This document shows, one piece after another, positions 9,266-17,712 of a stretch of 64,000 nt of DNA; within the stretch, counting starts at the first letter, position 1; every line of letters starts with the position of its first letter. The stretch is from Sulfitobacter sp. DFL-14. Lineage in GTDB: Bacteria > Pseudomonadota > Alphaproteobacteria > Rhodobacterales > Rhodobacteraceae. The stretch spans positions 397,345-461,344 of the forward strand of contig NZ_QBFD01000046.1 in assembly GCF_003335585.1 (NCBI RefSeq), written 5' to 3'. The notes beneath the pieces were generated by a model. The model was given only the letters and a program-made list of their open reading frames with translations. It ran no database searches and had not been told where the DNA came from. The position numbers were made by a program, and so were the translations under genes.

Positions 9266-9757
9266 TCAGAAGCCGATGTCGAAGGGGCTGGCAGGAAGGA
9301 TGATCAGGAACACCCGCTCGAACAGGAGCCAGACAGCGATGCTGTAGACCAGCGCGACGGTCACGATCGTGACCCAGGTGCGCCGGCCCAGCAGCAGGGG
9401 CACGGCAATCCCGAAGAGGATACTGGCGATGAGGAACCCCGCGAGCTGGATCAAGGCGCAATAGGCGGCGGTGGCCAGCACCAGCGACGCCACCCGCCAG
9501 GTCGGGCGCGGGCTGTTTTGCACGGTGCCGCGTGGTGAAAAGACTTTGGCCAGCAGGAAAGATTCCGCGATCAGCAGGAAGATCAGCACAAGGCGCGGAA
9601 AAAAGTAGGGGCCGCGCCCGGCGCTGTTGCGGGCAAAGGCGCTGACTTCGCCGAAGGTGAGCATGAGGAAGACCGCGGTGACCGCCACGATGCAGAGTGC
9701 CACGACCCGGTCCGCGATGATCGTGGACCGGAAGGGCGGGCGAGACGTCTTTTCCAT
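9266..9757 (-). CDS. tctB: Tripartite tricarboxylate transporter small permease TctB
   Basis: Small membrane subunit of 163 aa with four predicted membrane segments (starting VVALCIVAVTAVFLMLTF, then FFPRLVLIFLLIAESFLLA, a third around SLVLATAAYCALIQLAGFLIA and a last around VTIVTVALVYSIAVWLLF). TctB is the low-conservation partner of TctA, so the assignment leans on its position between tctC and tctA and on the usual closing motif FERVFLIILP. The start at 9757 is supported by a GGAGGAC sequence upstream. Confidence 0.88.
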   Translation of the reverse strand: MEKTSRPPFRSTIIADRVVALCIVAVTAVFLMLTFGEVSAFARNSAGRGPYFFPRLVLIFLLIAESFLLAKVFSPRGTVQNSPRPTWRVASLVLATAAYCALIQLAGFLIASILFGIAVPLLLGRRTWVTIVTVALVYSIAVWLLFERVFLIILPASPFDIGF

Positions 9758-9779
9758 CAGGTCGGGTCCTCCTGCCCAA

Positions 9780-9807
9780 GGCGCTGCCGGTCGATCCTGG
9801 CAGCGCC
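9780..9807 (-). terminator. Intercistronic hairpin between tctC and tctB
   Basis: GGCGCTGCC (9780-9788) pairs perfectly with GGCAGCGCC (9799-9807) around a 10-base loop. There is no T-run, so it more likely attenuates or protects the abundant binding-protein message than ends transcription. Confidence 0.55.
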
Positions 9808-9813
9808 CCCGGT

Positions 9814-10776
9814 TCAGTTCGAGAGCAGACCGGCCTTCTCAAGCAGGACGCGGTTTGTCTCGTATTTCTCCCGGACGAAAGCGGTGAACTCCGCTGAACC
9901 CATATAGGCCGAGGGCTGTTTGACTGCTTCCATGCGCTCCTGGAACGGTGCGGAATTTACCGCATCTTCACAGGCCCCTTCCAGGCGGGTGACGTCCTCC
10001 TCCGGCAGGCCCTTGGGCGCGACGAGGCCGCCCCAGATCGGGAAGTCGAGGTCATATCCCTGTTCGGCCGCCGTGGCGAGATCGGGTTGTTCCTTCAGCC
10101 GTTCGGATTGCAGCATGGCCAGCGACTTCAACTGTTCGGCGTTGCTGCTGAAGAAGGATACATGCGGGATGAAGACATCGGCGGTGCCGTCCAGCAGCGC
10201 CTTGAGCGCGGGGCCGTCGCCGTTCACCGGCAGATAGGTCATTTCGATGCCCGCCGCTTCCGCCAGCGCCAGCCCCGCAATATGCGGCACGGAGCCGATG
10301 GCCTGTACAGCGAAGGTTACGTCGCCGGGGTTTGCCTTGGCGTGGCTCACCATCTCCTCAAGCGTGGAGAAAGGCGCATCCTTGGCCACGGCGATGACGG
10401 TCGGGGCGGAATAGGCAAGGCAGATATAATCGAAACTGTCGATGTTGTAGGGGAGTGCGCGCAGATGCGGCTGCGTGGTCAGCGGGCCGACCGGCGTCAT
10501 GCCGAGCGTGCGTCCATCCGCACGGGCGCGGGCGACTTCGCCGACACCCAAAGTGCCGCCGGCCCCGGCGGTGTTCTTGACGACGATATTGGCGTCCAGC
10601 GCGTCGGTCAGGCCGGATTGCATGGCGCGGGTGGTGATGTCGGTCCCGCCACCTGCGGCGAAGGGCACGACAACGGTGACCGGGCGATTTGACTGCGCCG
10701 ATGCGCCGGTCGCAGCCACTGTCATGGCGATGGCCGATGCCACCCCTGCCAGAGTTCTAATTGCATTGCGTTTCAT
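9814..10776 (-). CDS. tctC: TTT-family periplasmic binding protein TctC/Bug
   Basis: Extracytoplasmic solute receptor of 320 aa. The start at 10776 (MKRNAIRT) is chosen over one 10 codons upstream because GGGAGGG lies 6 bases before it and the signal peptide then begins normally, with cleavage predicted after TGASA. Family motifs are present: RPVTVVVPFAAGGGTDITTR, the GAGGTLGVGEVARARADG loop and YDLDFPIWGGLVAPKG. First gene of the minus-strand tctCBA operon, divergent from an SDR gene. Ligands in this family are mostly carboxylates, including aromatic acids; which one is unknown. Confidence 0.93.
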   Translation of the reverse strand: MKRNAIRTLAGVASAIAMTVAATGASAQSNRPVTVVVPFAAGGGTDITTRAMQSGLTDALDANIVVKNTAGAGGTLGVGEVARARADGRTLGMTPVGPLTTQPHLRALPYNIDSFDYICLAYSAPTVIAVAKDAPFSTLEEMVSHAKANPGDVTFAVQAIGSVPHIAGLALAEAAGIEMTYLPVNGDGPALKALLDGTADVFIPHVSFFSSNAEQLKSLAMLQSERLKEQPDLATAAEQGYDLDFPIWGGLVAPKGLPEEDVTRLEGACEDAVNSAPFQERMEAVKQPSAYMGSAEFTAFVREKYETNRVLLEKAGLLSN

Positions 10777-10924
10777 ACGGCCCTCCCAGACTCGTCCATT
10801 TCCCATTTCACCGCAGCCTTCTCCTCTTTACTGCGGTAGAATGTTTTGTATAACGGGATTATGTAAGATATAATGAAATATGCAAGAGCCAATTTGAGCG
10901 GCTGTGGGGAGTGAGAAAGATCGC

Positions 10925-11692
10925 ATGAAACGTATGTCGGGACGTACCGCACTGATCACCGGCGCGGCGGAGGGGCTGGGCAAGGCTGTCGCCGCACGCT
11001 TGTCAGAAGAGGGGGCACGGGTGGTCGTGATCGACCGGGACGCAGCGGCAATCAAACGCGCTTCGGCTGAGCTGGATATGGCGGATGTCACCTTCCGCCA
11101 GGTCGACATGATGGATGGCGATGCCCTTGCCGCAACACTGGCGGAGATCGAGAGCGCCGGCTTTGAAGTGGATATTCTGGTGAACAATGCAGGCGGGTCC
11201 CTGCACACGCCGCGCGACTTCTTTGAGGAGACCGATGCCCATTGGGATCAGGTGATGGGCCTGAATGTCACCGCTGCCGTGCGCACCCTGCGGTTGATCT
11301 TGCCGGGCATGAAACGGCGCGGTTATGGGCGGATCGTCAACCTGGGGTCCAAGGCGGGGCGCTATGGCAGCCTGTTCACCGGGGCCAATTATGTGGCCGC
11401 AAAAGGTGCCATCCAGTCCATGACGCTGCAACTGGCGCAGGAATTCGGACCCTATGGGATCACCTGCAACGCGGTCTGCCCAGGCGCCATCCACACCCCC
11501 CGCGTCATCGGCCTGCTGAAGGAGCGGATGACGGATGAGGAACAGCAGGCGGTGCTGGACACCATCCCGGTGCGCCGCGCGGGCCGGGTGGAGGACGTGG
11601 CCGCCGCCGTTGCATTTTTCGCAGCGGACGAGGCCGGGTTTATTACCGGGCAGTTGATGGATGTGAACGGCGGGCAGGGGATGTCGTCGTGA
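10925..11692 (+). CDS. Short-chain dehydrogenase/reductase
   Basis: Classical SDR of 255 aa. The Rossmann motif TGAAEGLG (about residues 13-20), NNAGG, and the catalytic Ser-Tyr-Lys set with YVAAK are all present; the end is typical (GQLMDVNGGQGM). MKRMSGRTALITG starting at 10925 is preferred over a GTG 7 codons upstream, with GGGGAG further upstream. It is divergent from tctC across a 148-base AT-rich promoter region and overlaps the following epimerase by 4 bases, so the two act together. The acid residues after the second strand suggest NAD rather than NADP, as an inference. The substrate is probably a hydroxy- or keto-acid or sugar. Confidence 0.9.
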   Translation: MKRMSGRTALITGAAEGLGKAVAARLSEEGARVVVIDRDAAAIKRASAELDMADVTFRQVDMMDGDALAATLAEIESAGFEVDILVNNAGGSLHTPRDFFEETDAHWDQVMGLNVTAAVRTLRLILPGMKRRGYGRIVNLGSKAGRYGSLFTGANYVAAKGAIQSMTLQLAQEFGPYGITCNAVCPGAIHTPRVIGLLKERMTDEEQQAVLDTIPVRRAGRVEDVAAAVAFFAADEAGFITGQLMDVNGGQGMSS

Positions 11693-12657
11693 GTGGTGCG
11701 ACAGCATTCCGGTTGCCCCTGACGATTGGTCCGATCCTGGTGACCGGGGGTGCCGGATTTATTGGCCGCGCCCTGACACAGGCGCTTGTGGCCGAGGGGC
11801 ATCAGGTTGTTGTCAGCGATTTGCGACTGCCGGACGAAGCGCAGCGCGTGACGGGTGCGACCTATGTCCAGAACGATGTGCGCGACGGCGCCGCGGTGAT
11901 GTCGCTGGTCGAGGCGCAGGGCATTGCCGCCATCGTCCATCTTGCCGCGCTGGTCATTCCGGCCTGCCGGAAGGACCCGATGCTGGGTGCCGAGGTCAAT
12001 GTCCTGGGCCATATCAACCTGCTGGAAGCCGCCCGCCGCGCCGGGATCAGGCGGCTGGTCTATACCAGTTCACTTGCCGCGCGGCCGCGCGGGCCGCTGG
12101 ACAGCCCGGCCAACCTCTATGGTGTCTACAAGGCGGCCTGCGAGGATATCTCGAAGGTCTACCTGATGGACCACGGCTTGCCCTCCGTCGGGTTGCGGCC
12201 CAACGTGGTTTACGGCCCCGGCCGCGTCGAGGGTGAAACGGCGGCCATCAGCCTTGCCATGCGCGCGGCGGCGAGAGGCGAGCGTTTCGAAATCCCCTTT
12301 ACCGGGCGCATGTGCTTTCAGCATGTCGATGAGGTGATCGAGATCTTCAAACGGAGCCTTGCGGCAGAGAATGAAACCGCTGTTGTCAGTGACCTGACAA
12401 CAGAAGTGCATTCCATCGATGATGTGCTTGCCGCGATCCGCGCCTGCGTGCCGGAGGCAGATGTGCACGCAGCGCCCTCCTTGAGGGCCGCGCCCGACGG
12501 GTTGGACAACAACCCGCTGCGCCGACTGCTTGGCAGTTGGAAGAGTGTTTCGCTGGCTGAGGGAACGGCACGGACAATCGCGCGTTGCAGGGAAGCGGTG
12601 GTTGCAGGCCCTCTGCGTAAGGTATTGAAAGATCGGACCGGGATCAGACGGCAGTGA
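11689..12657 (+). CDS. NAD-dependent epimerase/dehydratase family protein
   Basis: Extended SDR of 322 aa: ILVTGGAGFIGRAL carries the GxxGxxG NAD-binding motif, and LYGVYK gives the catalytic YxxxK. A GTG start overlaps the SDR stop (GTGA), implying translational coupling. Members act on nucleotide sugars or, in catabolic clusters, oxidise aldonates and lactones. Beside an SDR and a TTT transporter a role in sugar-acid breakdown is plausible but unproven. Its stop lies 14 bases inside the 3' end of the convergent kinase gene (12644-12657 overlap), an unusual convergent overlap. Confidence 0.86.
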   Translation: MSGATAFRLPLTIGPILVTGGAGFIGRALTQALVAEGHQVVVSDLRLPDEAQRVTGATYVQNDVRDGAAVMSLVEAQGIAAIVHLAALVIPACRKDPMLGAEVNVLGHINLLEAARRAGIRRLVYTSSLAARPRGPLDSPANLYGVYKAACEDISKVYLMDHGLPSVGLRPNVVYGPGRVEGETAAISLAMRAAARGERFEIPFTGRMCFQHVDEVIEIFKRSLAAENETAVVSDLTTEVHSIDDVLAAIRACVPEADVHAAPSLRAAPDGLDNNPLRRLLGSWKSVSLAEGTARTIARCREAVVAGPLRKVLKDRTGIRRQ

Positions 12658-14602
12658 GCCAGACCACAAATTCCGCGCCCTTCGGCTCAAGATTGCGCAC
12701 GGTGATGATTCCGCCTGCGCGCTGCACCAATGTCTGCGAGATCGACAAGCCCAGCCCGGTGCCTTCGCCGCGTTTGGTGGTAAAGAACGGATCAAAGACC
12801 GATGCCAACAGATCCTCGGGTACGCCGGAACCTGTGTCCCGCACGGCCAGGGCGGCGCCTGCCGCGCCATCGCGGGTTTCCGGGTAGAGTTGCAGGGTAA
12901 TCTGCCCCTGCTGGCCCATGGCCTGGGTGGCATTGACCACCAGATTGACGATCACCTGCTGCACCTCGCCTGAATCCGCGCGGACCAGCGGGATGTCCTC
13001 GAACTCACAGATCACGTCGATGTCGCCGCGCGAAATCTGATGATCGACCAGAACAAGGCAATCCTGAACAATTGGCCGCAGGTCTATCCCCTCGTGATAA
13101 TCCGAAAAATCCGAAGGGGCGGCGAATTTCAACAGCTTGCCGACAATCACTTCGATCCGCGACACCTGTTTGTCGATCAGCGCCAGTTCGGCCTGCACGG
13201 GCTCCGCCGCATCCCCCAGCGTCTGCCGGATCACGTCCACATTCCCCAGGATCACCGCCACGGGATTGTTGATCTCATGGGCCACGCCTGCGGTGATCTC
13301 ACCGATGGAGGCCAGTTTTTCGCTCATCACCAGTTGGCGGAAAGTCTGTTCCAGTTTTTCATTCGCCTCGCGCAGTTCGGCGGTGCGTTGATCGACCCGC
13401 TGGTTCAGCTCCTCGTTCCAGCTGCGCAACCGGCGGTCGCGGTCCTGTACCTGTTCCAGCAGGCTGTCGAGGTGATGCGCCACTTCGCCAATCTCGCCCT
13501 TTGCGCCAACAGGGCCGATGCGGGCGGAAAGCTCGCCTTTGCCGACCCGGCTCATGATCTGGGTCATGCGTTCCAGCGGCGAAAAGATCCCGCGTGCCAT
13601 CCACAGGAAAACCGGCACAGACAGGGCCAGCACCGCCACAAAGGCGGCCATCATCCACAGAAAGGCCTCCCGCTTGGCCAGTTCGAAAGGCGCTTCGAGA
13701 AAGCCGACATAGAGCATGCCGACACGGTCACCGAAACTGTCGGTGATCGGCAGGTAGCCGGAGATGTACCAGTCGTTCACGACAAAGGCGCGGCCCAGCC
13801 AGGTGCGCCCTTCGGTCAGCACCCCGGCGCGGACCTCGGCAGAGACCCTTGTGCCAAGGGCGCGCACGTCCTCGAACAGGCGCACGTTGGTCGAGATGCG
13901 CACATCGTCGAGAAACAATGTGGCCGTGCCCTGTCGGTCCCCGCCTGTTGTGGCGTTGAGATAGACCAGATCGTTTATGGTATCGATGAAATCGAGATTC
14001 CGGTTCAGCAGCGTGCCGCCGACAAGAATGCCGCGATGGCCCGGGATGGTCACGGGGCTGGCGGCATGAACAACCATGCCCCGGTTCTCGACCGCGCGGG
14101 TGGTCGGCACCGCGGCGGGGGTTTCGATCAGGGGGACAACCGCCCGTTTTGCCATGTCGGGCGACAATCGGGTCAGGGTGTCCTGGGCAAAGACATCAAT
14201 CTGCGTCGCGCTTTGCCCGGCGGCGGCCCGGGCGATGACCGGCCAGGCCTCTTCCTGCTCTGCGATCCGGTCATCGGGCAGGTAATACAGAAAATCGAGC
14301 CCCAGCCGGACCCGGGTCTGGTCAAAATAGCTTTCCCGGTCCGCTGCCGAGCTGTTCATCAAGCTGTTGAACTCAACCGAGGCGACCACGGCATCCAGCT
14401 CGTCTCCGGTCTTGGCCAGCAGCCGTGCGAGGTATTGGCTGGCGATCTTCAGGTCGCTTCCGACATTGGCGTTCAAGACCTTGTCGTAATCGGCAGTCCA
14501 GCGGGTCATGCCCAGCAGCAGCAGGAGCGGCATCAGCACGATCAGCGGCGTCAGGGCAAGAATGAGAAGGCGGAGGCGAACGGATGTCATCGATCTTTCC
14601 AT
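12644..14602 (-). CDS. Cache-domain sensor histidine kinase of the NtrC-partner type
   Basis: Membrane kinase of 652 aa. TM1 at about 10-32, a large periplasmic Cache-like sensor (about 40-305), TM2 about 314-336, a HAMP segment, a coiled coil (390-425), HisKA with phospho-acceptor His442 in AHEINNPVAV, and an ATPase domain with the N box (NLVVNATQAMG), DTGSGVP and GEGTGLGLSIS. No response regulator is adjacent. The only one in the window is the NtrC-type protein at 29279-30634, at the far end of the formate dehydrogenase island. Divergent from tupB across a 343-base region, so a role in sensing formate, oxyanion or respiratory state for the island is likely. ATG at 14602 is used; a second ATG four codons in is possible. 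Confidence 0.87.
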   Translation of the reverse strand: MERSMTSVRLRLLILALTPLIVLMPLLLLLGMTRWTADYDKVLNANVGSDLKIASQYLARLLAKTGDELDAVVASVEFNSLMNSSAADRESYFDQTRVRLGLDFLYYLPDDRIAEQEEAWPVIARAAAGQSATQIDVFAQDTLTRLSPDMAKRAVVPLIETPAAVPTTRAVENRGMVVHAASPVTIPGHRGILVGGTLLNRNLDFIDTINDLVYLNATTGGDRQGTATLFLDDVRISTNVRLFEDVRALGTRVSAEVRAGVLTEGRTWLGRAFVVNDWYISGYLPITDSFGDRVGMLYVGFLEAPFELAKREAFLWMMAAFVAVLALSVPVFLWMARGIFSPLERMTQIMSRVGKGELSARIGPVGAKGEIGEVAHHLDSLLEQVQDRDRRLRSWNEELNQRVDQRTAELREANEKLEQTFRQLVMSEKLASIGEITAGVAHEINNPVAVILGNVDVIRQTLGDAAEPVQAELALIDKQVSRIEVIVGKLLKFAAPSDFSDYHEGIDLRPIVQDCLVLVDHQISRGDIDVICEFEDIPLVRADSGEVQQVIVNLVVNATQAMGQQGQITLQLYPETRDGAAGAALAVRDTGSGVPEDLLASVFDPFFTTKRGEGTGLGLSISQTLVQRAGGIITVRNLEPKGAEFVVWLTAV

Positions 14603-14945
14603 AGGGTTCCCGCCTGTCCCGGCATCACTGTCAGGTAACGAAGATCACAACATCATGATCTTGCGCAAGGTTTTGCAAGGGCGTGACCCGCCGCGCGGCA
14701 GGTGGCAGAGCCTGAAACCCCTTTATCAGAGACCAGTATAGGCCCGAAAAGGGCAGGGCGGCACGGTTTCTTGCGGGGGTCTTGTTTCAGATGCGTGATC
14801 CTGGCCATTTTGTCTACCCATGCGGGCGGGATCGAATTTCCTGTGGTCACTCTGTCCTGCGGGCTTTTTTCCCCTCGCGCGGGGGTGGAAACGGGTGACA
14901 TGACCTGACAAGGTTGCGCGAAGAAGTCGGGGGGGCCATCACCAT
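14603..14945. other. Divergent kinase/tupB intergenic region, no gene seen
   Basis: 343 bases between divergent genes. Both promoters should lie here. I see no open frame with family features, no confident riboswitch and no perfect sigma-54 site. A CCCC-TCGCGC-GGGG hairpin follows a T-run near 14865-14885. GGGGGGG just before the tupB ATG can serve as its ribosome-binding site. Confidence 0.6.
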
Positions 14946-15650
14946 ATGGTCGATTTATGGAGCGGTCTGGCGCAAGCCTTCTGGCTGGTCGTGACGCTGG
15001 ATGGCGAATTGGTCGAGATCGCGCTGCGGTCACTGCGGGTGACGCTGAGTGCGCTGGCCGTGGCCTGTGTGATTGCGCTGCCGCTGGCGGCCTTTGTTGC
15101 CGTCAAACGGTTTCGCGCGCGGCGGTTCGTGATTGCCATCCTGAACGCGCTGATGGGGCTGCCGCCGGTGGTGGTGGGGCTGATCGTCTATGTGTTTCTG
15201 TCGCGGTCCGGCCCGTTCGGGGTGATGGGGCTGTTGTTCACGCCCACTGCAATGATTATTGCGCAGACCATCATCATCGTGCCGCTGATTGCCTCGATTG
15301 CCCATCAGTCGATCCGCGACCTCTGGCAGGAATACCATGACCTGCTGATCTCGATGAATGTCACCCAAGGGCAGAAGATCCGCACGCTGCTGTGGGATTG
15401 CCGCCGCGCCCTGCTGACCGCCGCGCTGGCCGGATTTGGCCGCGCGATTGGCGAGGTCGGCGCGATCATGATCGTCGGCGGCAACATCGACCATGCGACA
15501 CGGGTGCTGACCACAGCGATTGCGCTGGAGACCGGCAAGGGCGAATTCGCGCTGGCGCTGGCCCTGGGGTTTGTGCTGATCGGTCTGGCGGTGGCGGTCA
15601 ATCTGGCGATCCACTGGCTGGGCCGGACCGAACGTGAGGGGGCATGGTGA
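14946..15650 (+). CDS. tupB: Tungstate ABC transporter permease TupB
   Basis: Integral membrane subunit of 234 aa with about five membrane segments. The first is around SALAVACVIALPLAAFVAV, and the cytoplasmic EAA-like loop reads FGRAIGEVGAIMIVGGNI. TupB permeases are this short and have this GEVGAIMIVGGNIDHATRVLTTAIALET ending style. It opens a three-gene tupBCA operon with a 7-base overlap into tupC. Tungstate import fits the cysteine-type formate dehydrogenase downstream, which uses a tungsto- or molybdo-bis-pterin cofactor. ModB is excluded by the adjacent TupA. Confidence 0.9.
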   Translation: MVDLWSGLAQAFWLVVTLDGELVEIALRSLRVTLSALAVACVIALPLAAFVAVKRFRARRFVIAILNALMGLPPVVVGLIVYVFLSRSGPFGVMGLLFTPTAMIIAQTIIIVPLIASIAHQSIRDLWQEYHDLLISMNVTQGQKIRTLLWDCRRALLTAALAGFGRAIGEVGAIMIVGGNIDHATRVLTTAIALETGKGEFALALALGFVLIGLAVAVNLAIHWLGRTEREGAW

Positions 15651-16360
15651 TGGAATTGTTCCCGATGCAGGCCAGAGGAATTGAAAGCCGCAGGCACGGG
15701 CAGGTCCTTGTCGGGCCGGTTGATCTGAGGCTTGAGGGGCAGGGGGCCTGCGTGGTGATCGGGCCGAATGGTTCCGGCAAGACGACCCTGTTGCGCCTGT
15801 TGCACGGCACGGCGCGGTTGTCGGCGGGGCAGATCGACTGGGCCTGCTCGACCGAGGAAGCGCGCCACCATCAGGGCTTTGTCTTTCAGCGTCCGGTGAT
15901 GCTGCGCCGCACGGTGATGGAAAATCTGGCCTTTCCGCTGCGTCTGCGCAAGGTCCCGGCGGGTGAGGCCCGCGCGCGTGCCCGCGACTGGGCCGCGCGG
16001 GTGGGGTTGGAGCAGATGCTGGAGCGTCCCGCGCCGGTTCTGTCAGGGGGAGAGCAGCAAAAGCTGGCCCTGGCGCGGGCGCTGATATCAGAGCCTAAAG
16101 TGCTGTTTCTTGACGAACCCTGTGCCGCGCTGGACGGCCGCGCCACCCGCGAGATCGAAGAGATCCTGACAGCTGCGAAATCCACCGGCACGCGGCTGAT
16201 CCTGTCCACCCATGACATGGGGCAGGCGCGGCGGCTGGCAGACGATGTGCTGTTCCTGCTGGGCGGGCGCATCCATGAAAGCGGCCCGGCAGAGACATTT
16301 TTCAACCGGCCCGAAACGCCACAGGCACGGGCTTTTCTAAGAGGAGACATAGTCGAATGA
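15644..16360 (+). CDS. tupC: Tungstate ABC transporter ATPase TupC
   Basis: ABC ATPase of 238 aa: Walker A GPNGSGKTT near residue 45, signature LSGGEQQKLALARAL, Walker B VLFLDEPCAALD, and a switch His (STHDMGQARRL). It overlaps tupB by 7 bases and tupA by 4, so all three are made from one message. The N-terminal region reads ARGIESRRHGQVLVGPVDLRL, with a shortened A-loop zone compared with typical oxyanion ATPases. No C-terminal MOP/TOBE regulatory domain is present, in contrast to many ModC proteins. Confidence 0.88.
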   Translation: MVMELFPMQARGIESRRHGQVLVGPVDLRLEGQGACVVIGPNGSGKTTLLRLLHGTARLSAGQIDWACSTEEARHHQGFVFQRPVMLRRTVMENLAFPLRLRKVPAGEARARARDWAARVGLEQMLERPAPVLSGGEQQKLALARALISEPKVLFLDEPCAALDGRATREIEEILTAAKSTGTRLILSTHDMGQARRLADDVLFLLGGRIHESGPAETFFNRPETPQARAFLRGDIVE

Positions 16361-17169
16361 TGAAACACTTTGCAGTGACGCTGGCCGCGCTGGCCATCGG
16401 CACCGCCGCGCAGGCGGCGGATGTGATGAAAATGGCGGTGACCACGTCGTTCAACAACTCGGGGCTGGCGGAAGTTCTGCTGCCCGAGATCATGAAGGAT
16501 CTGGACCTCGAGGTGCAGTTGCTGGTCGTGGGCACCGGTCAGGCGATCAAGCTGGGAGAGGCGGGCGATGTGGACGCCATTCTGGTGCATTCGCGCAAGG
16601 CCGAAGAGGCCTTTGTCGAGGGTGGCTATGGCACCCATCGCACCGAGATCATGTATAATGATTTTGTGTTCATTGGCCCCGCCGAAGATCCGGCTGGCAT
16701 CAAGGATGCAGATTCAGCGGCAATGGCGTTGAAGGAAATTGCCGGGGCCGAGGCGCCCTTTGTCAGCCGTGGCGATGACAGCGGCACGCACAAGAAAGAG
16801 CTGTCGCTGTGGAAAGCGGCGGATCTGGACCCTGCGGGCTTTGGCGAATGGTACAAGGCCGTGGGGGCCGGCATGGGTGCCGCGCTGAACACTGCGTCGG
16901 GCATTCCGGCCTATATCATGTCGGACCGCGCAAGCTGGCTGAATTTCGGCAACAAGGGCGATCTTGCGTTGCTTTATGCAGGTGACCCGGTGCTGTTCAA
17001 CCAATACGCCTATCTGCCCGTGAACCCTGAAAAGCAGGCCCATGTGAAAACCGAACTGGCGGGCAAGCTGGAAACCTGGCTGACATCGGAACGCGCGGCA
17101 GAGTTGATCAACGATTACAAGATCAACGGCGAGACCCTGTTCGTGTTCAACGCCAAAGCGGCGGAATAA
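16357..17169 (+). CDS. tupA: Tungstate-binding periplasmic protein TupA
   Basis: Substrate-binding protein of 270 aa with a signal peptide (MMKHFAVTLAALAIGTAAQA, cleavage after AQA). VTTSFNNSGLAEVLLP carries the TTS-type oxyanion-contact motif characteristic of TupA, and VSRGDDSGTHKKELSLW supplies the second Ser/Asp/Thr set. Last gene of tupBCA; a perfect bidirectional hairpin terminator follows 16 bases after the stop. Binding proteins of this family prefer tungstate over molybdate; selectivity here is inferred from motif only. Confidence 0.91.
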   Translation: MMKHFAVTLAALAIGTAAQAADVMKMAVTTSFNNSGLAEVLLPEIMKDLDLEVQLLVVGTGQAIKLGEAGDVDAILVHSRKAEEAFVEGGYGTHRTEIMYNDFVFIGPAEDPAGIKDADSAAMALKEIAGAEAPFVSRGDDSGTHKKELSLWKAADLDPAGFGEWYKAVGAGMGAALNTASGIPAYIMSDRASWLNFGNKGDLALLYAGDPVLFNQYAYLPVNPEKQAHVKTELAGKLETWLTSERAAELINDYKINGETLFVFNAKAAE

Positions 17170-17185
17170 GCCCGTATCAGAGACA

Positions 17186-17214
17186 CATCGCGCCCCTGTG
17201 ACAGGGGCGCGATG
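17186..17214. terminator. Bidirectional hairpin terminator between tupA and the minus-strand FDH genes
   Basis: CATCGCGCCCCTG (17186-17198) and CAGGGGCGCGATG (17202-17214) form a perfect 13-bp stem with a TGA loop, exactly filling the gap between convergent genes. There is no long T-run on either side. Confidence 0.75.
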
Positions 17215-17712
17215 CTATTCCGGCAGGTCGCCGTGAATGGCGAATTGTTCCAGCCCCGCGTCCTGCGGCTGGATCACGCGAAAGCTTTCGCGCACCCCTG
17301 CGTCAGTCAGTTCGCGCGCCACGGTCAGCAGGGTGTTGGCGTCGTGGTCGGCGCACATGTCCATCATCTGCGACAGTTCCTCGGCGGCGACGGGGCGGGC
17401 GGCGTCCACGTCCGGCGCGCCATAGTAGGTGACGAAATGCTGCGCCAGCATCTCGGTCAGGGTGGCAACCTCGGACGGCTCCACCTGCGTCACCGCGACA
17501 AAGGTGACGCGGCCGAATGTCTCCAGACCCAGCCAGCCGTTGGCAAAGGCTTGTCGCGCCTTGCCGGTCAGGTCGCCCTCGGTCCAGTCCGAAAATTCGA
17601 AGCCGCCGGACACGCACCATTCGCCGGTGCGCGCGGGGCTGGAAAACACGTTCATGTCGCTTTCGTCAAAATGGATCGCGCGGGCAAGTTTGCGCAGGTC
17701 GGGCTGTGTCAC
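17215..17712 (-). CDS. DUF6505-type protein of formate dehydrogenase clusters
   Basis: 165-aa soluble protein with no signal peptide. I recognise it as the DUF6505 type: LARAIHFDESDMNVF near the N-terminus, and an acidic, Trp-containing middle FEFSDWTEGDLTGKARQAFANGWLG. The open frame extends further upstream, but the real start is the GTG at 17710-17712, which overlaps the stop of the ligase-like gene (GTGA) as the other genes of this operon do. Last gene of a minus-strand operon with Mrp and a multi-cluster ferredoxin inside a formate dehydrogenase island. Function is unknown; a role in cofactor or enzyme maturation is a guess from position. Confidence 0.72.
   Translation of the reverse strand: MTQPDLRKLARAIHFDESDMNVFSSPARTGEWCVSGGFEFSDWTEGDLTGKARQAFANGWLGLETFGRVTFVAVTQVEPSEVATLTEMLAQHFVTYYGAPDVDAARPVAAEELSQMMDMCADHDANTLLTVARELTDAGVRESFRVIQPQDAGLEQFAIHGDLPE

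Noticed and set aside
10851-10868. TTGTATAA...TTATGTAA in the tctC/SDR gap as a third GntR operator
   Set aside because: It departs from the TTGTATACAA core and has no exact match, so it is not a credible member of the set.
13040-14638. Long open frame on the plus strand over the kinase
   Set aside because: It is antisense to a kinase with all its motifs; high GC content makes antisense frames open. Its protein has no family features.
14758-14776. A GGCAC...TTGC sequence upstream of tupB that looks like a sigma-54 promoter
   Set aside because: The spacing between the GG and GC elements is one base too long, and the island's own regulator lacks GAFTGA. Not enough to call.
14603-14945. A molybdenum/tungsten cofactor riboswitch in the tupB leader
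   Set aside because: No conserved paired core could be traced by eye; only a short GC hairpin is seen.
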